A stretch of DNA of 64,000 bases, from the NCBI GenBank assembly GCA_963807155.1, contig CAWEAZ010000038.1:62001-126000 (forward strand). The letters are read 5' to 3'. Positions 1 through 9,639 of this stretch are shown here, in pieces. Source of the DNA: JACCZX01 sp963807155. GTDB lineage: Bacteria > Pseudomonadota > Gammaproteobacteria > Burkholderiales > Burkholderiaceae_F. Numbering within the stretch: position 1 is the first letter of the stretch; each line of letters begins with the position of its first letter. The translations under genes were made by a program, and so were the position numbers. The notes below the pieces were generated by a model. It saw only the letters and a list, made by a program, of their open reading frames with translations. It made no database searches and had not been told where the DNA came from.

Positions 1-186
1 CCAAACCTCAACCACCTGACCGTCGCCGCCGGCCTCTTTGCCGAGGACGCCTTTCAGCAAATGCGCCTGTGGCAGATGCGATGCGGATGCCAACGGCATC
101 GCACCGCCATGAGTAGCGACGCCGAGTGTGCGGGCGTCGTGCAGCAGCGGCGAGCGGGCGAACTCCGCCGCCGGCATCCACTGCAT
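1..186 (-). CDS. Partial hypothetical protein, 5' end only
   Basis: An open frame on the minus strand runs off the left edge. It reads MQWMPAAEFARSPLLHDA, then a Gly-rich stretch (THGGAMPLASASHLP) and LLKGVLGKEAGGDGQVVEVW. The composition looks like a folded protein and is more natural than the overlapping plus-strand frame, which is Arg/Cys-rich. I do not recognise the family. Possible starts are ATG at 186, ATG at 177 or TTG at 216; none has a clear ribosome binding site. If real, it is divergent from the pigment operon. Confidence 0.35.
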   Translation of the reverse strand, partial: MQWMPAAEFARSPLLHDARTLGVATHGGAMPLASASHLPQAHLLKGVLGKEAGGDGQVVEVW

Positions 187-287
187 TCCAAGGCGATTTT
201 TCGGGTTGCTGTTCAAGATGTTGATACCGGGCAAAAGGTGCGGATTCTAGTCATTGGCGCCGGTCCGATTGATACACTCGCCGCGCC

Positions 288-826
288 ATGCATGCAGTGA
301 CCCAATCGGCTCCCCAACGCGCGGACGCTCCGCTGGCGCCTGCTGCGATCGACGAACGCGACGCCGATATCGTGATCATTGGCGGCGGTCCAGGCGGCAG
401 CACGGCCGGTGCGCTGCTGGCGCAAAAGGGCTGGCGTGTGCTGCTGCTTGAAAAAGATCGGCACCCCCGGTTTCATATCGGAGAATCGCTGCTCCCGCTG
501 AATCTTCCATTATTTGAGCAACTGGGCTGCGCGCCAGCGGTCAAGAAGGTCGGGCTGGTCAAGAATTCGGTGCAGTTTCACTCGATGGAGCATGAGGCAC
601 GCCAGACGTTCGCGTTCGCCGACGCGTGGGAGGGTGTACCGAAGTATGCCTATCAGGTGCGTCGCTCGTTTACGACTTGGGACCGGTGCGGCGACGGGTG
701 ATGATGTTTCGAGGAATCTACTACCTGAGTGCGATAAAACACTGGCGTCAGGCATGGCGCAGTGTGGTCAACCGCAATAACGCCATTCGTCCGCAAGCGA
801 TTTGCGCCACCGACGGATCGGGGTAG
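288..826 (+). pseudogene. FAD-dependent tryptophan-halogenase-like protein, internally deleted remnant
   Basis: The first 127 codons encode a normal flavin-binding start: an Ala/Pro leader, the Rossmann motif VIIGGGPGGSTAGALLA, the acidic strand end LLLEKD, and FHIGESLLPLNL, typical of halogenase-like flavoproteins of aryl-polyene and xanthomonadin clusters. After YQVRRS (about 668) the frame changes directly to a tail reading VMMFRGIYYLSAIKHWRQAW, which resembles the C-terminus of the same family. The reconstructed product is about 180 residues, against roughly 400 or more for the family, so some 250 residues are missing. The first frame stops at 701 and the tail frame at 826. Loss of the catalytic middle means it cannot halogenate. 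A real deletion is likelier than a base-calling error because so much is gone. Confidence 0.8.
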
Positions 827-828
827 CA

Positions 829-1698
829 GTGCCGACCCAAGCATGCAAGGGAGCGCTTTGCGCAGTGCTCGGTGTGCTGCTGGCCGGTGCATCGTTGCCT
901 TCAATCGCGCAAGAGCAAGATTTGCCGCTTTGGGAAGTCGGCGGCGGCGGCACTTTCTTGCGCGTGCCCGACTATCGTGGCTCGGAAGATGTTCGCAACT
1001 ACGTGCTGCCCATTCCGTGGTTTGTCTATCGCGGTGAAATTTTTCGTGCCGATCGCGACGGTGCCCGCGCCCGCTTATTCGACAGTGAGCGGGTCAAGGT
1101 GAACTTGAGCATTGGTGGCAGTGTTCCCGTTGACAGCGACCGCAATCGCGCGCGGGAGGGGATGGAGGATCTAAGTCCTCTGTTCGAGCTTGGCCCGGTG
1201 GTTAATGTGCATCTGTGGCGTACCGATGATCGCCGCGCAGCGCTCGATCTTCGGCTGCCGGTGCGCGCGGCGTTCACTTTCCGTGATGGTGTGCGCAATG
1301 TCGGTTACGTGTTTGGCCCGCTGATCAACCTCGACTTGCGTTGGCCCTCCGCGACGGCGCCAGATCGCTGGAACCTCGGGCTGCTGGTTGAAGTGCCGTT
1401 TTCTGACCGTCGATTCAATGGCTATTTCTACGACGTACCGGCCGCCAATGCGACCGCCACGCGCCCCGAATACCGTGCAAGCGGGGGCTATGGTGGCTGG
1501 CAGGCGCTGGCAGCGCTGTCGCACCGAAAAGACCGCTGGTGGTTCGGTGCCTTCATTAAATACGACAACGTCAGTGGTGCCGTATTTGCAGATTCGCCAC
1601 TCGTCACGCAGCGGCGGCAAGTCAGCGGCGGCTTTGCGGTGACTTATGTGTTCACCCAGTCGTCCACTCTCGTACCGCCACGTCAGGACGAGTATTGA
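829..1698 (+). CDS. MipA/OmpV family outer-membrane protein
   Basis: This 289-residue protein starts at GTG 829, just after the halogenase tail stop and behind a GGGGT ribosome-binding-like stretch. An upstream in-frame codon at 802 is possible but would put the signal peptide too far in. The N-terminus is a signal peptide ending near LPSIAQ/EQ. The mature part starts LWEVGGGGTFLRVPDYRGSE, the MipA hallmark, and continues as alternating polar/hydrophobic beta strands with YVFGPLINLDLRWP and a final aromatic strand (GGFAVTYVFTQS). MipA proteins are outer-membrane barrels named for scaffolding murein synthases. Here it stands at the head of a pigment operon, so it may help anchor or export the polyene; that is inference. 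Confidence 0.85.
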   Translation: MPTQACKGALCAVLGVLLAGASLPSIAQEQDLPLWEVGGGGTFLRVPDYRGSEDVRNYVLPIPWFVYRGEIFRADRDGARARLFDSERVKVNLSIGGSVPVDSDRNRAREGMEDLSPLFELGPVVNVHLWRTDDRRAALDLRLPVRAAFTFRDGVRNVGYVFGPLINLDLRWPSATAPDRWNLGLLVEVPFSDRRFNGYFYDVPAANATATRPEYRASGGYGGWQALAALSHRKDRWWFGAFIKYDNVSGAVFADSPLVTQRRQVSGGFAVTYVFTQSSTLVPPRQDEY

Positions 1699-1699
1699 C

Positions 1700-2374
1700 A
1701 TGCCCTCGGATAGCGCAGCTGCCTCGAGCTTGCCCCGCAGCCTCTGGTTGTTGGCTGCGGGTGCGATCGTCTTGTCGACCGCACTGCACGTCGTTCCGCA
1801 GCTGATGCGCGACTGGGTTGACCCGGCGTGGTCGATGCTCGTGCTGATGACTATCGATGCCTGCGTCGTTGCGCTGATTGTGCGCAGCCGAACTGCGCTG
1901 TTGGTTGGAATATTGTTGGCCGCGTTACTCGGTGCTGCGGTGTTATCGCATCAGCAGCTGCTGGCTGCGGTCCCGTCGATTGCGCTGAACCTGATGCTGG
2001 CCAGCGTTTTCGCTGTCACACTGCGCCGAGGCGAGACGCCTTTGATCGTTCGTATTGCGGAGCTCGACAGCGCAACGCTGACGCCGCAGTTCAGACGGTA
2101 TCTGCACCGGCTGACGCAGGGCTGGGCGATATTTTTCTTCGCGATGGCCGGATTGTCGCTGCTACTGATGCTGTACGCGCCTTTTGAGTGGTGGTCGCTC
2201 TTTGTCAACGTGCTGACCTGGCCGCTGATGGGGGTGATGTTCATCGCCGAATGGCTGGTGCGCGTCGTTTGCTTCAGAAAATTGCCGCGACACACGCCGC
2301 TGTATATCGCGGCGAGAGTACTTGCCTACCAGCGGCAGGTGGCTCAGATGCGGATAGGGCCGCGAAGCGGATGA
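1700..2374 (+). CDS. COG4648-type predicted membrane protein of aryl-polyene clusters
   Basis: The 224-residue product has about five or six hydrophobic segments (residues about 13-30, 38-55, 58-78, 85-105, 140-165, 170-190), so it is an inner-membrane protein. The start is ATG 1700, two bases after the MipA stop, with an AGGACGAG ribosome binding site. The motif ELDSATLTPQFRRYLHRLTQ followed by WAIFFFAMAG and LTWPLMGVMFIAEWLVR matches the membrane protein usually found beside the acyl-AMP ligase in aryl-polyene and dialkylresorcinol clusters. Its function is not established; it may hold the assembly line or acyl intermediate at the membrane. It overlaps the next gene by ATGA. Confidence 0.75.
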   Translation: MPSDSAAASSLPRSLWLLAAGAIVLSTALHVVPQLMRDWVDPAWSMLVLMTIDACVVALIVRSRTALLVGILLAALLGAAVLSHQQLLAAVPSIALNLMLASVFAVTLRRGETPLIVRIAELDSATLTPQFRRYLHRLTQGWAIFFFAMAGLSLLLMLYAPFEWWSLFVNVLTWPLMGVMFIAEWLVRVVCFRKLPRHTPLYIAARVLAYQRQVAQMRIGPRSG

Positions 2375-3792
2375 CGAGCGAGCTATTGATTGCCCATCGC
2401 GCGGCGAATGCGCGCATTGCCGTACGTGGCCGCGAGTCCATTTCGGCCGGCCGTTTTGTTGCCGCCGCACAGGCGCTTGCACAACAGTTGCCGCCCGCGC
2501 AATACGTGCTGAACAGCTGTCGCGATCGCTACCTATTCGCGGTGGCGTTTTGCGCAGCGCTGATCGCCGGACGTACGAGCCTGTTGCCGCCCTCGCGCAC
2601 GCCGGAAACGCTGGCACAGCTCGCGACGCGCTATCCAGACACGCTGTATGTGGGCGAAGAAGCCGGCGATCTCGTCTGGCACGGCTCCGCCGAACCCGCC
2701 ATGAAGTGGCAGACCGGTGCGGATGCAGAGGCGTGGCCGCCGCCGGCAATCGCTCGTGACCATGTTGCTGCGATCGCGTTCACGTCGGGCAGCACCGGCG
2801 AACCGCAGCCACAACCGAAAACCTGGGGCGCGATCGTCGACGGCGCGCGCGCCGAGGTCATCGCACTGCATTTGGACGATGCAACGATCGACGATGTAGT
2901 GTTGGTCGGCACCGTCTCGCCGCAGCACATGTATGGGTTCGAATCGACGGTATTACTCGCGCTGCACGGTCCCTGCGCGCTTGCGGCCGAGCATCCGCTG
3001 CATCCCGATGAAGTCGTTGCCGTGTTGTCGCGCATCAGCGGGCGACGCGTGCTGATCACCGCACCGGTGCATCTGCGCGCTCTAGCCGAGTCCGCGCACT
3101 CGATGCCGACGCTGGATCGCGTCGTCAGTGCGACCGCGCCTCTGACGCCTGAATTGGCGAAACGGTGCGAATCGATGTGGGGTACGCGCGTGTTCGAGGT
3201 ATACGGCTGCACCGAGACTGGCATGGTTGCGACGCGGCGCACGGTCGATGGCTCGCTTTGGACAACGATGCGAGATGTGAAGATCGAGTCAAGCGGCGAC
3301 GGGTTTCGTGCCTACGGCGGGCACGTTCAGCCGGGACAGCTTGCCGACCGCCTGCGGTTGATCAGCGACTCGACGTTCGAGCTTGAAGGGCGCACCGATG
3401 ACGTCGTCAACATCGGAGGCAAGCGCGCGTCACTGCAGGGACTCAACCGCATGCTGCTGTCGATCGACGGCGTGGTCGATGGTGCGATATTCGAGCCGCC
3501 GAGCGTGCCTGCCGTCACGCGCGAACAGCGCTTGATGGCGCTCGTGGTGGCGCCCGGCATTACGCGTGCCGATCTGCTTACTGCGCTGCGCGCACAGATC
3601 GATCCGGCGTTTTTACCGCGACCATTGTTGTGGGTCGATGCATTGCCGCGCAACGCGCAAGGAAAACTGCCGAAGGCCGAGCTGCTGGCGCTGGCAAACA
3701 GAGCGCTTGCAGGGGTCCACGGCAGGTCAGCCGCCGTCCAAAGGTGTTGTGCGAACGATCGACGTTCGATTGGATTGATTAGCATTGAATGA
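2371..3792 (+). CDS. Acyl-AMP ligase (ApeH-like), starter acid activation
   Basis: The 473-residue protein belongs to the adenylate-forming (ANL) family. The P-loop-like motif FTSGSTGEPQPQPKTW is near residue 135, the aromatic motif YGCTETGM near 277, GRTDDVVNIGGKR near 340, and the catalytic lysine loop LPRNAQGKLPK near 430. All signature elements are intact and the frame is uninterrupted. In aryl-polyene clusters the equivalent enzyme (ApeH) activates an aromatic acid as the adenylate and loads it on an ACP. The start at ATG 2371 overlaps the preceding stop by ATGA, favouring translational coupling. The first possible start of the open frame (2188) lies inside the upstream gene and is not credible. 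Confidence 0.9.
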   Translation: MTSELLIAHRAANARIAVRGRESISAGRFVAAAQALAQQLPPAQYVLNSCRDRYLFAVAFCAALIAGRTSLLPPSRTPETLAQLATRYPDTLYVGEEAGDLVWHGSAEPAMKWQTGADAEAWPPPAIARDHVAAIAFTSGSTGEPQPQPKTWGAIVDGARAEVIALHLDDATIDDVVLVGTVSPQHMYGFESTVLLALHGPCALAAEHPLHPDEVVAVLSRISGRRVLITAPVHLRALAESAHSMPTLDRVVSATAPLTPELAKRCESMWGTRVFEVYGCTETGMVATRRTVDGSLWTTMRDVKIESSGDGFRAYGGHVQPGQLADRLRLISDSTFELEGRTDDVVNIGGKRASLQGLNRMLLSIDGVVDGAIFEPPSVPAVTREQRLMALVVAPGITRADLLTALRAQIDPAFLPRPLLWVDALPRNAQGKLPKAELLALANRALAGVHGRSAAVQRCCANDRRSIGLISIE

Positions 3793-4151
3793 CAAACCGT
3801 ATGACCGATGGTGGGCAATCAGCGAATCCGGAGCGCGGCATCGTGACTGTCGATCATCCGATGCTCGCCGGACACTTTCCCGGTCATCCGATCGTGCCCG
3901 GGGCGTGGTTGTTGGCCTGGGTTGTTGCCGCGGCGGGACGGCGTCTATTGGCGACAGGAGAATCGCGCTCGATAGCTGGGATAAAGCGAGTCAAGTTCTT
4001 GCGACCGCTTGCACCGGACTGCGCTTTCGAATGCACATTGGATCCGGCCAGCCGCAATGACACGATGCGGTTTGCGGTGATCAGCAATGGCGGGGTCATT
4101 GCCGAAGGATCATTGCAGTTGCAGCAGCAGGTGGCTGAGCCCGCACAATGA
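3789..4151 (+). CDS. ApeI-like hotdog 3-hydroxyacyl-ACP dehydratase
   Basis: This 120-residue protein contains the FabA/FabZ motif HFPGHPIVPGAWLLAW at residues about 28-43, including the catalytic-type histidine. The rest (IKRVKFLRPLAPDCAFECTL, then GGVIAEGSLQLQ) is a single hotdog fold. In characterised aryl-polyene systems ApeI and ApeP together form the dehydratase, and a second hotdog gene does occur at 9168. The expected reaction is dehydration of 3-hydroxyacyl-ACP after each ketoreduction, giving conjugated double bonds. It overlaps both neighbours by ATGA. Confidence 0.88.
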   Translation: MTNRMTDGGQSANPERGIVTVDHPMLAGHFPGHPIVPGAWLLAWVVAAAGRRLLATGESRSIAGIKRVKFLRPLAPDCAFECTLDPASRNDTMRFAVISNGGVIAEGSLQLQQQVAEPAQ

Positions 4152-4791
4152 CGCACCGTCTCGTTACGCGCCGCTCTGTGCTAGCAGCAGCAGTGCTTGC
4201 ATGCATCACGCCTGGGATCGCCCGCTCTGCTGACGACCCACTGGCGCGACTGTTTGCAGAGCTTGGTGCACAACGCGAACGTCACGCGCGATTCAGCGAG
4301 CGCAAATTTTCAGCATTGTTAAAGGCGCCGGTCGAATCGAGCGGCACATTGATCTTTCGCGCACCCGATTATCTGGAGAAGCGCACCGTTGAGCCGCAGC
4401 GTGAAACGGTGCGAATCGAGGGAAGCGTGGTGACCTACGAAGGCGGCGCGGGGCGCAGCGGTGGGCAAAAGCGGACCTTTTCACTATCCGATGCGCCGCT
4501 GCTTGCTGCGTTGATCGAAAGTCTGCGTGCGACGCTTGGCCGGCGACCTGCCCACATTGCGCCGGCACTACGACGTGTCCTGGAGTGCGCCGGTGCCGCA
4601 GGTACAAACGGAGGGATGGCAGCTCACTCTTGGTGCCGCGCGAGCGCGCACTGCTTGATGCAGTGTCGAAGGTGGTGCTGCGCGGCGCCGGCGCGCAAAT
4701 CGCCTCAGTTGAGATTGTCGAAGCCAATGGCGATCTGACGTTGATGCAGATCTCTGCGCTTCCCGCTCCGTCCGCACCGGCAAAAAAATGA
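4148..4791 (+). CDS. LolA-like periplasmic carrier of the cluster (frame-interrupted twice)
   Basis: The N-terminus has a twin-arginine-like or Sec signal (VTRRSVLAAAVLACITPGIA, then RSADDPLARLF). It continues with FSERKFSALLKAPVESSGTL and FRAPDYLEKRTVEPQRE, typical of LolA-like proteins of polyene clusters. Frame one breaks near 4539 (extra G in CTTGGCCGG) and the second near 4631 (extra G in CTTGGTGCC). Reading through gives RATLAGDLPTLRRHYDVSWS and LVPRERALLDAVSKVVLRGA, ending at 4791, about 213 residues. LolA homologues carry lipoproteins across the periplasm. Next to an MMPL exporter this one probably carries the lipidic pigment to the outer membrane. Conserved codons on both sides of the breaks argue against long-standing decay. 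Confidence 0.8.
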
Positions 4792-7140
4792 CGAGTCGCG
4801 CCATGCGATGGGGCACGTGGCTGCTCGGTGTGTTTGTGTGCGGAGTGATCGTCGCACGCGCGACGATCGTCACCGATATCACTGCGTTTCTCCCAGGCCC
4901 GGCGACACGCGAGCAGGCGATGCTCGCCGAGCAGTTGCGCGACGGTGTCGCTGCCCGCGTCATCCTGATCGGTATCGAAGCGGCGGGCGCTGAGCAAACA
5001 GAAGCGGCGGCGAAGCGTTCGCAGCAGATCGCGGCAGCGCTGCGCGCCGATCCGCGCTTTGCCTTCGTCGCCAATGGCGATCCGGCGATGTTCGTATGCG
5101 GAGCGCGATCGTCTGTTCGATGCGCGCTACCTGCTGAGTGCGCAGGTGACGCCGCAACGGTTCTCGGTCGAAGGTCTGCGCGCCGCAGCCGACGAGCTGG
5201 AGGCTCTGCTGCGCTCATCCGCAGCTCCTCTGATAAAGCCGACTGCCGCACGCGACTTGACCGGGGAATTGTTGAGCGTTGCAGCGGCACTGAAGCCGGG
5301 GCGAGCGCCGGTAAGTGCACACGGAGTGTGGTTCGACTCGACCGGCCGCACTGCGCTATTGCTCGCGACAACACGTGCGCCGGGATTCGATGTCGATGCG
5401 CAGTCCGAAGCGGTCGCAGCCATACGTGCTGCATTCGGCGCTGCGTTCGCCACGCCGCCATCGACCGGGACACCGCAACTGCAACTTCATATGACCGGCC
5501 CGAGCGTGTTCGCAGTTGAATCGCGGCGTGCGATTCAGCACGACGCGCGGCGCTTGACGTTGATTGCGTCGGTTGCAGTGAGTCTGCTGTTACTGATCGT
5601 GCTGCGCAGTCCGCGTTTTCTTTTGTGGGCCGCGCTGCCGACGGCGACCGGTGCACTGGCGGGACTCGCCGCAGTGTCGGTCGCGTTCGGCAGTATTCAC
5701 GGCATCACGCTCGGCTTCGGGCTGACGCTGGTTGGCGAAGCGGTCGATTACGCGGTCTACGTGCAGGTGCAGCGGCAGGACGCCAACAACACGTACTTGT
5801 GGAAAGGCTTGTGGCTCGCCGTATTGACCTCGAGCGCAGGCTTCGTCGCAATGATGCTGTCGGGGTTTGCCGGATTGATGCAGCTGGGCCTGATGTCGAT
5901 CGTCGGCATCGTCGTCGCAGCATTGGTCGCGCGCTTTTGCTTGCCCGACGTGCTGAGGCCGCTCGACGCGGCGCGCCTTGCGCGCTTTGCACCGCTTGCT
6001 CGCTTTTCGAAGGCTGCGTCGCGTTGGCGGGTTCCTCTGGTACTGATCGGTGTTGCGGCGGCATTGCTGCTGACTACGCGTGGCGACCGACTGTGGAACG
6101 ATCAGCTCGCGGCGATTTCGCCGCTGGCGCGCGGGTCTGGAGAACTCGACGCGCGCCTGCGCAGCGAAACCGGGCTTGGCGATCTGCGCTTCGTGCTCGC
6201 TGTCGAGGGCGCGACGCTTGGACGAGACGATGACGCGTGCCGAGGCGTTGCACGATCGGTTGCGCGAGTTGCAATCGCGCGGCAGCATCGTGGGATTCGA
6301 CTCGCCCGCAGCGCTGCTACCGAGCGCAGCGACGCAGCAGGCGAGGCGCGCCGCGTTGCCGGATGCTGCGACGCTGCGTGACCGTCTGACGCAGGCGCTG
6401 GCACAGAGTGCGTTGCGGGCTGAAGCGTTCGAGCCGTTCATTGCGACGTCCAACGCGCGCGGCAACTGACGATTACGCCCGGCTACTATGCAGGGACGGC
6501 TTTGGGTCAGCGGCTTCAGGCGCAGGTGATCGATCGCAAGCAAGGCACAGCGTCTGACGTGGCGGCATTGATTACGTTAACCGGCGTCGGTGATGCGGGC
6601 GCCGTCGCCGCCGCTGTAAGAAACGTCGAGGGTGTTTCGTTGATCGATCTGGCCAACGTGCAGGCGTTGGTCGCTGATTACCGGGCCCGTGCGGCGTGGG
6701 CGGCGCTGGCAGGGGGACTACTGATCGTGCTGATTCTGGCGGTGCAATTGCGAAACCTAAGGGCGACTGCGCGCATTGCGGCGTCGGTCGCGGTCTCGAT
6801 AGTGATTACCGCCGCGGTATTGATATTGATCGAAGGCGGGCTGACGCTTTTTCACCTGGTGGCGTTGCTGCTGGCAGCCGGGGTAGGCACCAACTACGCA
6901 TTGTTTATCGGCATGCCACGCGATGATCGGCATGACGAGCCGGCAACCGTTGCGCTGCCGGTGACGTTGTCAGTCACGCTCGCGGCGGGAACTACGCTGA
7001 TTGCGTTTGCAACTTTGGCGATGTCGTCAACGCCGGTGTTGCACATGATCGGCATCACAGTGGCCATCGGCGCGACCGTCGCACTTGTCGTCAGCATGGC
7101 GCTCGCGCCAGAGCGTTCGCGCGCGTCGATCACTGCATGA
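4788..7140 (+). CDS. MMPL/RND-type exporter of the polyene (frame-interrupted three times)
   Basis: Reconstructed length is about 784 residues, the usual size for this exporter. It has two repeats: an N-terminal helix followed by a periplasmic loop (ITAFLPGPATREQAMLAEQL) and a six-helix block including GLTLVGEAVDYAVYVQVQ, then a second loop and block ending ALFIGMPRDD and STPVLHMIGITVAIGA. Frame breaks lie near 5093 (an extra G gives MFYAERDRLFDARYLLS once removed), near 6222 (extra G in CTTGGACGAG) and near 6450 (missing base, DVQRARQLTITPGYYA follows). The start ATG 4788 overlaps the LolA stop by ATGA and is preceded by seven A residues. It likely pumps the pigment or its lipid conjugate across the inner membrane, working with the LolA-like carrier. 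Confidence 0.85.
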
Positions 7141-8363
7141 ACTTTGCTCCGGTCGCGATCAGCGCATACACCGCCACGACCGCGGTCGGCCGCGGGCGGG
7201 GTGCATTGCTTCGATGCGTTGCGTACGCGGCGCAGCGGATTGAAGCGCTATGAAGCGCGGCGCGATTTTGCGGTCGACGTCGATGGACCGACGCTCGATA
7301 CGTGGATCGGCGAGGTCGAAGGCTTGCAATCGGTCGCGTTGCCCGAGCAGTTGTCGAACTATGACTGTCGCAACAATCGGCTCGCATGGCTCGCGCTCCA
7401 TCAGGACGACTTTGTCGTACGCGCGTCGCGAGGCCGTCGCACGCTACGGTGCCGAGCGGGTCGCGGTGATCATCGGCACCAGCACCTCCGGCATCGCACA
7501 GGCCGAAAGCGCGTATCGCGCGCGAGACGCGGCGGGCCGGCTGCCGGAGTCGTTCAGTTATGCGACGACGCTGAACAACTTTTCGGCGCCGACATTGGTG
7601 GCGCACGTGCGTCGGCGCCACAGGGCCGACACTGGCGATCTCGACCGCGTGTTCGTCGAGCGCCAAGGTGTTTGCGGCCGCCGCGCGCCTGATGCGCGCA
7701 GGCTGGATTGATGCAGCGGTGGTCGGCGGTGTCGACTCGCTGTGCCTGACGACGTTGTGCGGATTTTCCGCGCTCGAGCTGTTGTCGCCCGAACCATGCC
7801 GCCCGTTTGATCGCGCGCGTCGCGGCATCTCGATCGGGGAAGGCGCTGGTTTCGCGCTGCTCGAAGCGCGTGCGCACGCACCCGCATACCTGCTCGGTGC
7901 AGGCGAATCGAGCGATGCCCACCATATGTCGACGCCGCATCCGGAGGGTCTCGGCGCGCGCCTGGCGATGCGCGGCGCGCTCGAGAGTTCAGGACTTGTG
8001 TTCGACGCGGTCGACTACGTCAACCTGCATGGCACGGCAACCCGCTCCAACGATCCGGCCGAAGGCCGTGCGGTCGCTTCCGTGTTCGGAAATACTGCCA
8101 GCAGTTCGACCAAGGGCTGGTTCGGTCATCTGCTTGGTGCGGCCGGTATCGTCGAGTCAATCGTAACGTTGCTCGCGCTTGAACACGGGCTGGTGCCTGG
8201 CACATTGAACACGACAGATCTGGATCCCGATTGCCCGAACACAGTGTTGCTTGGCAACGAAGAACGCGACATCGACGTGGCGCTGTCGAATTCATTCGGC
8301 TTCGGCGGCAGCAATTGCAGCGTTGTCTTTGGCCGCGAAAACAAGACGCCGCCGCTCTCGTGA
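7137..8363 (+). CDS. Beta-ketoacyl-ACP synthase of the polyene line, catalytic partner (frame-interrupted three times)
   Basis: The reconstructed 408-residue enzyme has all three catalytic residues: Cys in ISTACSSSAKVF (about 7650), His in YVNLHGTATRSND (about 8030) and His in GWFGHLLGAAG (about 8125), so it is a decarboxylating FabF/FabB-type condensing enzyme. Breaks lie near 7198 (an extra G in GGGG), between about 7420 and 7435, and near 7610. It starts MNFAPVAISAYTATTAVG at ATG 7137 with an ATGA overlap. It is followed directly by a chain-length-factor-like protein, matching the ApeO-ApeC heterodimer of aryl-polyene synthases. The role is repeated condensation of malonyl-ACP with the growing polyene. 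Confidence 0.87.
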
Positions 8364-9168
8364 TTGCGTGCGCAGTGCTGGGAATCGGGATCTACGGACC
8401 CGGGCTTGCCGATTGGGATGCGGCGCGCGAAGTCTTTTCCGGCGCTGCGAATATGTTCGCGCCGATAACGCAGCGCCACCGAGCGGTCTTTTGCCGCCTG
8501 CAGAGCGCAGGCGCGCGACGCCGTCGACGCGAATTGCGCTGACGACCGCACAGCAAGCACTGACGCATGCCCGGCTCGACGCCAAGGCGGTGCCCGCGGT
8601 GTTCGGCAGCAGTTCGGGCAATCCCGACATCATTCACGACATCTGCGCGATGTTGGCCGCGGGCGACTACCAGATCTCACCGACCAAGTTTCACAACTCG
8701 GTGCACAACGCGGCGTCGGGCTACTACAGCATCGCGGTCGCGAGTCATCGGGCGGTGACCAGCTTGTGCGCGTTCGATGGCACTGCTACTGCGGCATTAC
8801 TCGAAGCAGCAGTGCAGGCCAGTCGCCGGGACTCGCCGGTACTGATGGTGTGCTACGACCTGCCGTATCCGTTTCCGCTGTCTGAAGCGCGGCCCACGGT
8901 CGACGCATGGTCGCTCGCGCTGGTGCTCGCTCCGCCGGAGTTCGAAACCGCGATTGCGCAGTTGACATTGACCGACGGTGCGGCGCGCGCCACCGACGAC
9001 GCAGCCGATACGACGTTGGCGAACCCGCAGCTGGAATCGATACGCCTGGGCAATCCGACGGCGCGGATGTTGCCACTGTTCGCGGCGCTGGCGCAGCCAG
9101 GTGCGAGCGACATCGTTCTGCGCCAGGGCAACGGCCGCGCGTTGCTCGTGGCGACGTCGGGATGTTGA
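8360..9168 (+). CDS. Beta-ketoacyl synthase-like chain-length factor (ApeC-like; one frame break)
   Basis: The product is about 269 residues, short for a ketosynthase, and fits the N-terminal-only ketoacyl-synthase family (PF13723). It starts VIACAVLGIGIYGPGLADWD at GTG 8360, with a GTGA overlap. One base is missing near 8450, after which the frame reads YVRADNAAPPSGLLPPAERR. The region where an active ketosynthase has its Cys reads KFHNSVHNAASGYYSIAVA, with no nucleophile, as expected for a chain-length factor. Immediately behind a catalytically complete ketosynthase, it should form the heterodimer that sets polyene length. Confidence 0.82.
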
Positions 9169-9613
9169 TGGCGTCGATTGAAACGCTGCTGCCGCACGCC
9201 GGTCGCATGCGGCTGATTGACCGCGTCGTGTCGTACGACGAGCAAACAATTATTTGCGAGAGTGATTCGCATCGCAGCGGCCGATCATCCGCTGGCCGAA
9301 GCAGGCGTGCTTTCGATCATCTGCGGCCTCGAATACGGCGCGCAGGCGATGGCAATTCATGGAGCGTTGCTCGCGAGTGGCGGATCACCCGGTGCCCGTA
9401 CGCGTCACGGCTATCTGGTCGCAGCGTCCGATTTGCGGTGGACCGTTGATCGCCTCGACCAGTGTGCAACACCGCTCGTGATCAAAGCCATCAGTGAATT
9501 TCGGACAGACAGTCAGGTTGCTTACCGATTTGAAATCAGTGCGTCCGAGCGCGAATGTGCTCGACGGTCGTGCCAGCGTGTTGCTGGGCGCTCCGATTCT
9601 GCCGACCGATTAA
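9168..9613 (+). CDS. ApeP-like hotdog dehydratase partner (frame-interrupted twice)
   Basis: The start region reads MASIETLLPHAGRMRLIDRV, the classic opening of ApeP/FabA-like hotdog proteins with the LLPHAGRMxLID motif. ATG 9168 overlaps the upstream TGA by one base; ATG 9162 in the same frame is an alternative. A break near 9265 leads into ADHPLAEAGVLSIICGLEYG and GHGYLVAASDLRW-like sequence (actual RHGYLVAASDLRW). A second near 9545 leads to ANVLDGRASVLLGAPILPTD and stop TAA 9611-9613. Reconstructed length is about 148 residues. Together with the ApeI-like protein at 3789 it probably forms the dehydratase. Confidence 0.8.
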
Positions 9614-9639
9614 CGGCGCAGCGCTTCGTCTGAATTCGC

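Noticed and set aside
61..300. Plus-strand open frame at the left edge.
   Set aside because: Cys/Arg-rich, overlaps the halogenase start; the minus-strand frame reads more like protein.
4568..5656. Long minus-strand open frame opposite lolA and the exporter.
   Set aside because: Arg/Ala/Ser-rich shadow typical of high-GC antisense frames; the plus strand has clear homology.
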